A stretch of 64,000 nucleotides of DNA from Macadamia tetraphylla. Taxonomy: Eukaryota; Streptophyta; Magnoliopsida; Proteales; Proteaceae. Within the stretch, counting starts at the first letter, position 1. Each line of letters starts with the position of its first letter. The position numbers and the translations under genes are program-made. The stretch is taken from the NCBI GenBank assembly GCA_022985045.1, contig CM040966.1, positions 43,383,238-43,447,237 of the forward strand. Reading direction: 5' to 3'. Below the pieces are notes generated by a model that was not told where the DNA came from, did no database searches, and saw only the letters and a list, made by a program, of their open reading frames with translations. Positions 52,975 to 63,780 of this stretch are shown in pieces.

Positions 52975-54420
52975 AGATGACACCACATGTTCGTGCATTA
53001 CGTGCCTATCTAACTGAAGGGGATTCATTCCTTCTGATTCCAGATGGTAAGTGACCCGACTCCCCACACTTGAATTTTGGCACACATCAAACAATTGCCT
53101 AATGGCCTTGAGCATGTCTGAGGGTAACCACCCATGCGAGACCAGCCATAGGATAGCAAGCTGTCTTGATCACTAGAAACAAGCCACCAGAAGCAGCCTG
53201 GGCCTGCCACTCATATCATAAATGGTTTTGGATGATCCCAAATCATCCTCCACACCTTCCTCATGATGTGAGCACTTTACGGACCTAAATGGTTGGGTCC
53301 TCATGCCCTGAAATTCATTTTAACCCGATTAGTCCAAAAGGGGTCTAACCCAAACAGACCCTAAGGTCTACTTAAGTTATAAGTTGGGAAATAAGGATTC
53401 ATTTTCTCATTTCCCTTGTGCTCAATGTAGGAGAGGAGAGAAAGAGGAGAGGAAGGAAGAGGAAGAAGAAGAAGGTTGGAGGCTTACCTTGGTGCTGGTC
53501 GCCGCCAAGTTGTCGGAATCACTGCCGGAGGTAAGTACACTCACTTCGACCACTCTCTCTCTTCATTTCAACCTAGACGAAGCTAGGTACGGACAGAATC
53601 TTAGTGTAAAAACCATGTTAAGGTTGTAAAATGCATGTTCTATCCTCACGATGATGTTGCAGAGCTCGAACCAAGCCCGATGAGCTCTGACAACAAGTAT
53701 TGCCAAAAGACCAACTAGGGTTTCGATCGTTCGATCGATGTATCTCCCAAATAGCTCAGTGGAATTGGGATCTTCTTGGCTTCGAATGATGCTAGGAACA
53801 TCCCTTACAAACTCCATGGAATAAATCCCAAAAATCGGCCGAGCCGAAAAGCCCCAATTCGAGTTGGACCTTTCTGTAATTCCACAGGAAATATGGCACA
53901 AGAAACACTAGCTATTTTTAGTGGGTTATTTCTAGTGCACAATGAGCCTTAAGTGCTCTCTGTCTTCTCCACTGGAAATAGGACTGATATTTCTAGTGAA
54001 AATACGCTATTTCTTGTGATAATACTATCACTTGGGGATAGTGTCTGTACCCTTTGGGGGTGATCGATGTGGGTCCCTCCCGATGTTCCCGATGTGTACT
54101 GATGTATGACTCCCTTTGTGTATAAGAGAGTGATGCACATGTGCCCCGAAGCCAGAATTGATTTGATCCATCGGTGGCCGTACTTGAACCAGAACACACC
54201 GATCATAAACCAGGTAGGGATGGACTGTGTTTATATTTTGAATGTTTATTGTTATTAAATTGCTCACATGCTTAGAATTATATGTTTAATTGTAATTTCT
54301 CAAATACGATGACGATATGTTACATTTGTCATTTTACGATCATGATATGAACTGTATGGTGATGTATGACGGGATCCGGTGTGGCTGAGGTGGTACCGGT
54401 ACTGTGACCACCATGTGTTT
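52861..54420 (+). repeat. Tekay-2 3' LTR, truncated
   Basis: It matches 42859 to about 44500 of the 5' LTR with one internal deletion near 53205, where the FGFDV/TGSNDCF-equivalent stretch is missing. It stops after CATGTGTTT at 54420, about half way; the next bases are Tat-2 coding sequence. The loss came from deletion or a rearrangement after insertion. Confidence 0.88.
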
Positions 54421-56430
54421 CCTTGTGCAAAAGTTGTCTCTTCCTCCAAAATTGGTAGGGCACATCAATGGTCTCATTAAGGATGCTTATCAAAAGGAGT
54501 GTGACTCCTTCCGAAGGGCTATTCACATGTATTAGCTGGATAAGCACTTTTTTCATCCCATATTCTATGATCATGTGAACAACCTAGACAAAGAAGCAAC
54601 AGAGAGTGATCCCACTCAACTCTTTGCATCCCAAGCCCGGAAGAATCACATGAATGCGCATGCTTACGGGAAGGCCATTAGTCAAAGGGCCAAGGCTGTG
54701 AGAAATCCCAAAAAAGAAGAGCCATTAGAAGAAGAATTAGAAGATCAAGCACTCACTATTCTCCTTCCCGCATCAATAGAAGAATCTACCTTACCACCAT
54801 CACCATATTACCCACCATCATTGTACCATCAACCTTCGCCATACCATCAAACTCCACCATATCATCAACCTTCACCACACCATCAAGGGGAAGACACCTC
54901 ATCATCTTATCACCCCCTATCTTCCTCACAATACCCTATTTCTTACGTTACATCACCTTCATATCATCCTGCCTCATATCCCTCATCACCCTCATACCAA
55001 TCCCATTCTCAAGGTTCAGTGGATAACCCGAAAGAAGGATGGATGGAGGTGTACAGCTGGAAGGATATACTTGCATTACCAGATTCCCCAAAGATAACAT
55101 CATCAATAGGATCGATGAATGCTTTAGGAAAAGGCCAAGGTAACGACCCCACTTCACTAATTCAGATAACCATATCTTTAGAGGATTATTTGGAGATAAT
55201 TGAGAGATTACAGATGATCTTCTTCGAGTAGTAACAGCATTGGCAATAGGGGAGCAAGTCAAAGAGCATACCTCCCTAATCCACATAGGGAGTGACATAG
55301 AAGATGATGAATCCAGTTTAGTCTGACTTTGGGCCAGGGAGGTCAAGTCTGACCCTATGGAAATTGTTCAATCCGCTCGCTTTGAATACCATGAGTGTTT
55401 GGATGCAGGAGAATTTGATGGTCAAGAGAATCTAATGAAGAACCAAGTGAGGGAGAAATCACTGAAGATGAGAATGATGGAGATGACTCTGAGTCTCAAG
55501 GTGATGATGAGTACCCGGACTGGGATGACTACCAAGGCCCTTGGGACAATAATAAAGATGATGAATCAGGGTATTATTCACCTAGGGATCCAGGAGGATA
55601 TTCGGTGTATGCAATCAGAGAGGATGACCGATGGTTGATCCCACAGATACTATTCAGTCGGCACTCACAATCCATATGGAAGGGGAAGATTCAGCATCGG
55701 ATTCAAAAGATAGTGAAGGATATGAAATCACTTTTGAAGGTGAAGGAAATCTTATAGCAGGACACAGAGCTTATGTCTATAATCATTTGGTTGACATCAA
55801 ACTCGAGGCTAATGACATTGATCAAATGTTAGGTGAAGTAGCCATTAGTGAACAATGCTATACCGAGCAGTTGAGAATCCTTGAAAAAATAGGGGGACAT
55901 GCAACACTTACAGAAATGGTGGATACAATAGTTGTGTGGCTTTCCAATGCAGTTAAGAAGGTGTGAACCAGGGCCCTTGACATTTACGGAGGACCTCGAC
56001 TTCCCACCCCCAGTAGGGAAGGAGAATCAGAAGAGGATGATGATCCTATGGTAGGAATAATTATCATAACAAATAGTGATGATGAGAAGTGTTATCCTAT
56101 GGAAATCATCATGAAAAAACCTTCAATGTGATGGAAACTTGAAGTAGAAGAGATTACAAAGGCAAGGCCCTAGCCGTAGAATAGTCAAGGACTAATGAGG
56201 TAGGAACTAGTGGATTAAAGAAAGAACAAGAGAATCCAGTCTTGGCTCAGCTCAAGAAGTCCCAAGCTAATATGTTTGTTTAGGGTTGTTGATGGCCTCC
56301 CCCACACACCGTGAAGCAGTCTTGAAGTCTCTCACCAATGTGCAAGTGCCAATCGAGATACATCTGGTGCATCTCTCCCACATAGTAGGGGCAACTTATG
56401 CGATAACACTCTAAACTCCCCAAAGGAGCC
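54421..56430 (+). pseudogene. gag: Tat-2 gag-like region (broken)
   Basis: The first reading has YDHVNNLDKEATESDPTQLF and ASQARKNHMNAHAYGKAISQ, followed by a Pro/Tyr/His-rich tract of PSPYHQ-type repeats (about 54780-55010) and a folded-looking part to 55231. After stops, an acidic stretch appears in another frame (about 55400-55620, rich in Asp/Glu/Gly/Tyr), then 55670-55966 (EGYEITFEGEGNLIAGHRAY). I recognise no zinc knuckle or standard capsid motif. Placement before the protease makes gag the likely identity, but a separate ORF1-type product, as in Ogre relatives, is possible. Several frame changes and stops. Confidence 0.6.
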
Positions 56431-56439
56431 TAGCACAAT

Positions 56440-57153
56440 AAAGCTCTACATATCATAGTAGAATGTCTTGACAAGGTGGTTCCCCAGGTTCTCATTGACA
56501 ATGGGTTCGCTTTGAATGTTTTACCCTTGAGATCGGTAAAGAGTATTGGCATCGACTTGGAAGAGATGAAGCCATCAAACCAAACCATACAGGCATATGA
56601 CAACACCAAGAGGAAAAACCTTGGCATCCTTGCCATCACCGTAATGATTGGCCTGGTGAAGTTTGATATTGATTTCTAGATCATTGATATACCGGCATCT
56701 TTCAACATGCTCTTAGGAAGGCCTTGGTTACATCATACGAAGGTAGTGTCCTCTAGTCTCCATCAGAAAATGAATTTCATTCATGAAGGGAAGGTGATTA
56801 CAATAGCCGGGGATCCCGAAACGGTGAACACCTTAGCCAATATTGAAAATGGAGAAGAACAAGACCAGGAAGTTCAACTTAGTGGTTTTGAAATAGAGGA
56901 AACTTATGTAGCATTTTCCAGGGAATTGCCAAATGAAAAGATTTCAGCTAACTATGAAGCCATATGGAGCCCTTTGGTGAATCAAATGATGAGGAACATA
57001 CAATACTTTCCAAGGATGGGATTGGGAAAGTATCATCAGGGTATTTCAAAATTACCTACTCCAGTGGTTAGAAAAGGAAGGAGTGGTCTTGGGTACATTT
57101 CTCAAACCCCCGGACCAAGGAGCAAGAATGGCAGTAAAGGCAAAAGGTACTAA
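56440..57153 (+). pseudogene. Tat-2 aspartic protease
   Basis: The block VPQVLIDNGFALNVLPL (D-N-G, the form usual in Tat proteases) starts near 56480. FNMLLGRPWLHHTKVVSSSL follows near 56704-56765. The reading then continues with FEIEETYVAF and a G-patch-like stretch GLGKYHQGISK. A TAG near 56678 and shifts before 56476 break it. It would process the polyprotein. Confidence 0.82.
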
Positions 57154-58500
57154 GGATGACCAAGAAAATATCCGCCTCTTACTACTCCACTTTCATCCGG
57201 TACTTCATAAGGGAAGGAGGAGATTTTCCTTTTTGGGGAAATGTTGAACTATGGTTTGATGAAACTACTGCAAAGATGCAACCAGGATTTGAAGTATTCT
57301 TTCAAGATGAGTTCGATTGGGTAACTCATAAGGTAGAACAACAACAAATGCTAGCTAAAGAAAATGATCAAGACAGTTGCATCACCAAGATAGCAGAAAT
57401 TGCACTGATTGAGGATGGGTCTTCCTCTAGTAACTCTACAACACTAATGAAGTCAAAGGAATTTCCAAGTCCCCGAGTAATCTTGAAGAGGGAATGGGAA
57501 AAGAAGAAAAGACTCATCTAGAGTCTATAACTTCCCACGGATCTGAAAAGTCACGTCTATTCCTTTCTACAAAAGCCATGAGCTCAAGAGATACATGCGC
57601 TCAAACCCAGGCCTTTCAGAGGAAGAAACACATATGCAAAGCAAAGGAGAGCACAAAGAATGATGGTCTGCATGCACTATGCCCGAATCAACTGCAACGG
57701 GAAGACCCATGATGGTGGTAAAAAATGTGACCGAGAAGCACGGATGGCTTTAATCAGTATGCTTAAAAAATTGGACTTCATAGAAAGAGAATTGAGCAGT
57801 CTCGAGTAATCCTCACCCCTCAAAAAGTTTGACTTTAGAGAATATGAGTTGGATCAGCTCATCTTTGTGAAAAAAAAAGTGTCTAATGTTAGTCCCCATA
57901 AAGAGATAGCTGTGACTATTCTAGAAGAAGAAGAAGGTCCCTTGCCACATCTGCTCATCCACCGAGCCATTGACCCACTCCCAAACTGGGCAAGCATTGG
58001 AGAAGACTTCAAGTCTACTTATGCTACTGAGTCAACCACCCTGAATACCATTGATAAAAGCAGCAAGCCAGTTATCGAGTATGTAGTCGAGTCAGTTGTT
58101 GAGTTTTCTATTTATGATGGTGAGTTGGCCATCCCTCTCGACGAAAGTTCAGAGTCCATGTATGATGAGTCTATTACTCCTTCTTTCATGAATGAAATTT
58201 CTGATTCTGAATATGACTTGCCTCCATTTTCTGATGATGATCTTAATAAATATCAAAAGTTAATACAACAATGCAAACCAAGGAAGGCCCAACACATCCA
58301 TGAGGATACTCGGGTTATTAATCTAGGAACCGACCAATGCTTGCGAGAGGTAAAAATTGGCACTACCCTGGATGACGAAGAAGCAGAACAAATGATTAGT
58401 CTTTTGAAGGAATTAGTTAAGGTCTTTGCTTGGTCTTATGGGGATATGCCTGGTATAGACCTCAACATTATACAACACCATTTGCCGACCTAACCTGGGG
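57154..58500 (+). pseudogene. Tat-2 region between protease and RT
   Basis: Several open pieces lie here: 57156-57521, and 57849-58493, which contains an acidic section and the conserved FAWSYGDMPGIDLNIIQHHLPT that precedes RT in Tat elements. Stops near 57520, 57720-57850 and 58490 interrupt it. No enzymatic domain is visible; it acts as linker in the polyprotein. Confidence 0.7.
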
Positions 58501-59760
58501 CAAAGCTGGTCAAGCAGAAGCTCAAAAGGATGCGTCCAGAATGGAGTGAAAAGATCAAGGAAGAAGCTATAAAGCAATGGAATGCAGGGTTCCTACAAGT
58601 GGTAAAATACCCCCAATAGTTGGCCAACATTGTACCAGTGCCAAAGAAAGATGGCAAGGTACGGATGTGCATAGATTTTCGGGATCTTAACAAGGTAAGC
58701 CCTAAATATGACCTCCCGTTATCTCACATTGATGTATTGGTGGACAACACGGTAGGGCATGCCTTGTTATCATTTATGGATGGATTCTCGGGATACAACC
58801 AAGTGAGCATGCACTTAGAGGATTGGGAGAAGACAGCCTTCACCACTCTATGGGGAACCTATTGTTCTAATATGATGCCTTTTGGATAAAAGAACGCCGA
58901 GGCAACTTACCAAAGAGCAGCTGCTGCCATATTACATGAAATGATGAACAAGGATGTGGAAGTCTACATAGATGACATGATAGTTAAGTCAAAGGATCGG
59001 TAGAGGCACATTCCCGCACTAAGGTGATTCTTTGAAAGAATCAAGAAGTATCAGTTGAAGTTGAATCCTCAAAAGTGTGTGCTTGAGGCAACGGCAAGAA
59101 AGTTGTTGGGATTCTTGGTAAGTGAAAGGGGTATTGAAGTTGACCTTATCAAGATCAAAGCAATCCAAGAAATGCCCACGCCTCATACTGAGAAGGAGAT
59201 ACAAGGATTTCTAGGTCACATCCAGTATATCAGTAGATTCATAGCTCAGTTAATTATGATCTGTGAACCAATCTTCAAGTTGCTAAAGAAGGATCAGCCC
59301 ATAGAATGGAATGACCAATGCAAACAAGATTTTGATCAAATTAAAGGATATCTTATGAACGTGCCAGTATTGACACCACCGGTGGAAGGAGAACCACTAT
59401 TGTTGTATTTATCAATAGGAGAGTATTCCATGGGCTCGATGCTAGCATAAAAAGAGACAGAAAAGGGGGTGGAGCATGCCATAGACTAACTTAGCAAGAA
59501 GTTTTTGGAATATGAGACACAATATACATATTTGGAAAGAACTTGTGCTGCACTGATTTAGGCAACAAAAAGGCTACGGCATTACATGGTAGCTTATCCG
59601 GTATGTTTGATCTCAAAGATGGATCCAATCAAGTACCTCTTTGAAAAATCAGCTCTAATAGGAAGGATGGCTCCTTGATGGTTTCTTTTGTTATCAGAGT
59701 TTGACATCACCTATGTTACTTAGAAGTCTATCAAGGGTCAAGTTATAGCCGATCATTTGG
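58501..59760 (+). pseudogene. Tat-2 reverse transcriptase and first RNase H
   Basis: The RT contains ANIVPVPKKDGKVRMCIDF, FMDGFSGYNQVSMHLED, the catalytic YIDD box at 58965-58976 (both Asp present) and LGFLVSERGIEVDLIKIKAI. RNase H follows with LLLYLSIGEYSMGSMLA (the usual first Asp is not obvious) and a LERTCAALI block; it ends with VIADHLA near 59755. Stops at about 58618, 58888, 59002, 59025, 59448, 59488 and 59560 (mostly TAG) break a largely single frame. Confidence 0.85.
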
Positions 59761-60240
59761 CTACACACCCTGCTGAAGATGGAAGAGCCCTGGACGATGA
59801 CTTCCCAGATGAAGGGATCACAACAATAGAAGAAGAAGACACAGTTGATGAATGGCATTTGTTCTTTAATGGAGTGGCTAATCAAAAGGGGTGTGGTGCA
59901 GGAATATTGCTTGTCACTCCTGACGGCCTTTATTTGCCTTCATCGCCTTGATTTCCCCTGTACCAACAATATTGCTGAATGTGAAGCTTGTGCCTTGGGA
60001 CTCGAAACTGCCTTGACCATTGGGGTAAAAAAGATCAGGGTATACAGTGATTCATCCATCATCATTTGTCAGACACAAGGAAAGTGGAAGCCCAAAGATG
60101 AAAAACTGAAGCCATATCAAGAACATCTAGAAGAGGTGATTGGACACTTTGAGAAGATCTCGTTTGAATACTTCCAAAGGGACAACAACCAGTTTGCCGA
60201 TGCCCTTACAACCTTGGCTTCCATGGTAGAATGCAACCCT
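59761..60240 (+). pseudogene. Tat-2 second RNase H (archaeal type)
   Basis: A second RNase H after the first is the hallmark of the Tat lineage. It reads DEWHLFFNGVANQKGCGAGI, where the first catalytic Asp of the family (FDG) is Asn (AAT at 59868-59870). The remaining acidic positions are seen in NNIAECEACALGLE, YSDSSIIICQ and NNQFADALTTLAS. A frameshift near 59935 separates the two parts. Confidence 0.82.
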
Positions 60241-61560
60241 ATGGCTAGGGGTCGACCATTCTTAGTTAAACAAAGAAGCAGGCCCATTTATCAGAATTCT
60301 ATAAATTCTCTCACTATAGATGGTCGGTCTTGGTTTGCTCATGTAATGGATTTTATCAGGGAAAGGAAGTATTCGATTGAAGCAATAGAAAGAGAAAAGA
60401 AATTCTTAAGGAGCTATACCATCCAATTTATCCTTCAAGGAGACTCGTTATACAAGAGATCCTATGATAGAATATAGTTGTTGTGTGTGGACGAAGAGCA
60501 AGCTACAACCATCATAGAGGAAATTCATCAAGGCCTTTGCAGACGCCACATGAATGTCAGGATGCTAGCTAAAAAGATCCTCAGGCTAGGATATTATTGG
60601 AACACAATGGAAGCTGATTGCATAAGCTTTGTCAAGAAATGCCACAAATGTCAAATATTTTGCCAATATCATATATATCCCGCCAATGGAGTTGCACTCA
60701 CTCAATTCTCCCTGGCCATTCTCTACCTGGGGCATTGACATCATTGGGAAGATCAACCCTAAAACATCCAATGGTCACAAATTCATTTTTGTAGCCATTG
60801 ATTAGTTCACTAAGTGGGTAGAAGCTTAGTCATATGCAGTCCTCACCTCTGCTAAGGTGGTAAAATTCATCCAAGAAAATATCATTTCTCGATATGAAGT
60901 ACCTCAAGAGTTGATATTAGATCAGGGATCCCATTTTTAGGGCAAAACCGATAAAATCTGCACAAAGTTCAGTACCAGAAGGCATCACTCTACCACGTAC
61001 AGGCCACAAACCAATGGGGTAGTAGAGGTGGCTAACAAGATCATCAAGGTCACCCTATAGAAAATAACTGAAACACATAAGGATTGGGTGGATAAGTTAC
61101 CCCTTGCCTTCTGGGCATATCAGAATTCTGTGCGATCCTCGACAGGGGCAACTCCTTTCTCATTGGTGTATGGGGTTGAAGTAGTTTTACCCGTGGAAAT
61201 CTTGGGGCCATCCTTGAGGGTCCTCCTGGATAGTCAGCTACCTGAAGGATAATGGGTGAAGGCCAAACATGACGAGCTCAACTTTCTTGATGAAAGACAT
61301 ATGAAGGCCATAGATAATCTAAAGAAGTATCAATTGAGAATGGCAAAGAACTTTAACAAGAGGAGGGTGAGCTTGTTCTTCGAGAACAAAGAGCCCTAAT
61401 TCATGACCCGAGAGGAAAATTCAGGCCCAACTGGAGTGGCCCATTCACCGTCAAATAAATTCTACCAGGTAAAGCTGTAAAACTCATAGACCACAACGGC
61501 GAAGAAATACCCAGACTAGTTAATATGGATCAACTCAAGAAATGTTATGTCTGAAAGGGT
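60241..61560 (+). pseudogene. Tat-2 integrase
   Basis: The segment before integrase (RPIYQNSINSLTIDGRSWFA) is followed by the zinc-binding region with EIHQGLCRRHMNVRMLA (His pair) and CHKCQIF (Cys pair), 60520-60660. A shift near 60690 leads to the core: WGIDIIGKINPK (first Asp, near 60735), LILDQGSHF (second Asp, near 60920) and PQTNGVVEVANK (Glu, near 61025), all intact. The C-terminus (about 61280-61550) matches the Tat-1 reading 41788-41531 with shifts. Stops near 60475, 60805, 60828, 60939, 61058 and 61250. Catalytically complete on paper but not translatable. Confidence 0.87.
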
Positions 61561-61968
61561 GAATAGCTCAAACTATGCTAGACTTGATTCCTCTCAAGGG
61601 ATATGTAGGCAACTTGACATGTGCAACTTGATTCTGGTCTCAACCATCTAAAGACAATACATTGGTTCCTAGATTAGCAATCAAAGTATCCAAAAGATCA
61701 TTATAGCTTGTGTCCCCCAAGAATTGCCATTTGGCATACAAGACCATTAGGTATTTGTCATTCACCTATGGTCCTCCAAACTCTTATCCAGAATTCCACC
61801 CCCAATAGTCACCACCTTGCACCAGTATGTCAAGGCCAGTTCATTCCCCATCCTTGATTAGTAAAAAAAATATATAAAAAGAGTTTGATGCAACAGTGGT
61901 AAAGGTTTGGTTGTGTCAATATTTAATGAGTGATACTTGAAAAATCACCATATCTTCTTTTGTTTATG
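61561..61968 (+). other. Spacer between Tat-2 integrase and the extra ORF
   Basis: Non-coding; matches the Tat-1 stretch 41121-41530 in the other orientation. An A-rich run lies at 61860-61880 just before the ORF. No gene is seen. Confidence 0.65.
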
Positions 61969-62910
61969 ATGGCTACAGGAAAAGTCATGGACTTATTGGA
62001 TGAGACATTGAGAAAATGAACCTTGGACATAAGCATGAGGGCACCAGGACTGTTAGAACCTATAAATATGTCAATGCTCGATTGAATCGGATGTGTAAAA
62101 TTACATCACCATTTACTTTGGCAAATGCCTCAACACTGGGATACCAATATCCATGTGTTTCGATTTGGATTAGTTGAGATACTATCTCCAGAGGAAATTC
62201 AGGATTTCTTCGGATGGAAGGAGGAAGTGAAGCAATTCGTTAGATATGGGAAGATTGACATTCTGAAGGTGGCCAAGATCTTCGCTCAGTATCTATCATT
62301 GGGAGGAATCCATCAACAAAGATCACAGGATGCTTATCTACTTTACATGATAGCTCGCTATGTTCTCTGAACTCCCGGACATGGTGCACCACTCTTTCTG
62401 ATAGAAGTGGTAAAGCAATTGAAGAAAGGAGGTGATATCATCCCTACATTCCTTGCAGAAATGCTCAAGGGATTTAATGACATGAGCCATAGCCATAGAT
62501 TCAGACTTGATCAGTATCAAGGAAGTCCTACTATTTTCTAGATTTTGCTCCTCGAAAAACTGGAGTTGATTAGGCCATTAAAATAGTGCCTACTCGGAGC
62601 TCTTTGCTACCAGGATAAGAGGGAAGTCCTAAAATGTAAGCTTATCATTATTGGGAGAGGTACCTGCAAGAAATAATTGCATGGGATATTGTAAGGAGGA
62701 TCCCATGGTAGCTGCAAGAAGATTTTCTATTGAAGATCCCTAGACACAACTATGTCAGGTTGATGGGATTGACTCATACGTCCTTTTACTTGCCCACCTA
62801 CATCAGCCGACAGTATGGATTGAAAGAAGAGGACCTAGGAAAGTTGGTTAACTACCCACCCCAAGGACTGTCTCCCAACCTTGTTACCTACCTATCTTGT
62901 CTATGGTAGG
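61969..62910 (+). pseudogene. Tat-2 extra ORF downstream of integrase
   Basis: The ATG at 61969 begins MATGKVMDLLDETLRK. The reading continues with HWDTNIHVFRFGLVEIL, FAQYLSLGGIHQQRSQDAYLLYMIARYVL and EVVKQLKKGGDIIPTFLAEML, then in shifted frames LPTYISRQYGLKEEDLGKLV up to about 62905. Stops at about 62018, 62083, 62368 and 62539 interrupt it. It shares its first third with the Tat-1 ORF at 41120-40749. Wording resembles DUF7745/plant-mobile-domain-like proteins found with plant gypsy elements; function in the element is unknown. It lies on the sense strand, between pol and the 3' LTR. Confidence 0.65.
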
Positions 62911-63195
62911 AAATTTATTTTCATTCCATGTATTGAACTTGGTAGTAAAATGGTGTGATATTTGGATTTTCATGTTACTCCAGTTATTTTAATGAAGACT
63001 TGAGTTGTGGAATTAATCATGCCTAAAAATTCAAATTAATAAATAAAATTGACTTTTTAACATCAATAGAACTTCATTCATGAAAGGAAAAATTTAGTAA
63101 TACAAAGGGAAGAAGGAATACACATGGAGAGGGAAAAAGAAAAAAAAAAAAGATATACATGTGTTTGTGCTTGCAGGAACTACAACAATAGATCC
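62911..63195 (+). other. Tat-2 3' non-coding spacer
   Basis: AT-rich with an A-rich run near 63138-63150. Partly similar to 40560-40700 of Tat-1. No gene. Confidence 0.55.
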
Positions 63196-63378
63196 CTAAG
63201 AGTCAAAGTCCTCGTCTAAACCATACTCGAGGTCGCCCTCATGAAATGTCGAGGATTTCATGGGTGCCAATCCCAAATTCTCCAACCTTCGGGTTAGATC
63301 CTGAATCTGTGCTTGCTGCTGGGCGTTCTCTTGCTGGTAGGAGCTGACTTGGCTCTCCATGGCAACAATTCTTCCATC
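63196..63378 (-). pseudogene. Possible last exon of an antisense gene (coiled coil)
   Basis: The minus strand gives about 60 codons, open from a splice-acceptor-like TATTCCTCAG|GATGG (63378) to a stop at 63198-63196. The peptide has MESQVSSYQQENAQQQAQIQ, a heptad-like coiled coil, and an acidic end (LEYGLDEDFDS). The acceptor is preceded by a T-rich tract. No upstream exon is recognised in the 600 bases remaining before the window end. Position and strand resemble antisense accessory genes reported in Tat-group elements. It could be chance, but the Gln/Glu-rich heptads and lack of stops are suggestive. Confidence 0.42.
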
Positions 63379-63780
63379 CTGAGGAATATAAGAGATGGTA
63401 AAAAAAAATTGAGATTCATTCTAAGCTGCATATAAAATGCCAAATTCAAAATAATTTCTTGTGGTAGATGAAAATAATATCACATGGAAGTGGAAGATAA
63501 AATTCAAAAGGAAGGTGAAATATAAAGCAAATTTGTATGGTAGGTGAAAAATATATCAAATGAGGAGGGAAGGTGAAATTCAAATCCCATTGGTAGATGA
63601 AGTTGTAGTAAAAATCAAAAGCAAGATCCAAATCAAAAGCAGAGACCAAGATTCCAAATCAAAATCAAAGAGCAAGATTCCAAATCAAAAAGGTAAAATT
63701 CAAGACTCCAATCTCTTGGTTCAAATTCAAGAATCCCAATCAAGGGACATGAAAGAAATCAAGAAAAGAAACAATCTCAT
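63379..63780 (+). other. Purine-rich low-complexity stretch
   Basis: Contains repeated GGTGAAAT/GGTAGGTGAA strings (63440-63600) and CAAATCAAAA(G/A)C-type repeats (about 63610-63700). The two ORFs crossing it come from low complexity. No gene is seen. Confidence 0.6.

Larger units (their letters stand above)
42859..54420 (+). mobile_element. Tekay-2: chromovirus (Tekay/Del) LTR retrotransposon
   Basis: Layout: 5' LTR 42859-45893, tRNA-Met PBS 45898-45909, an antisense gene 47710-46230, gag about 48320-49335, protease-RT-RNase H-integrase-chromodomain 49372-52974, PPT 52849-52860, and 3' LTR 52861-54420 (about half length). Long LTRs, tRNA-Met priming and a chromodomain are Tekay/Del traits. 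The left flank is Tat-1 integrase. The right side is cut inside the LTR and meets Tat-2, so there is no target duplication to compare. Confidence 0.92.
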
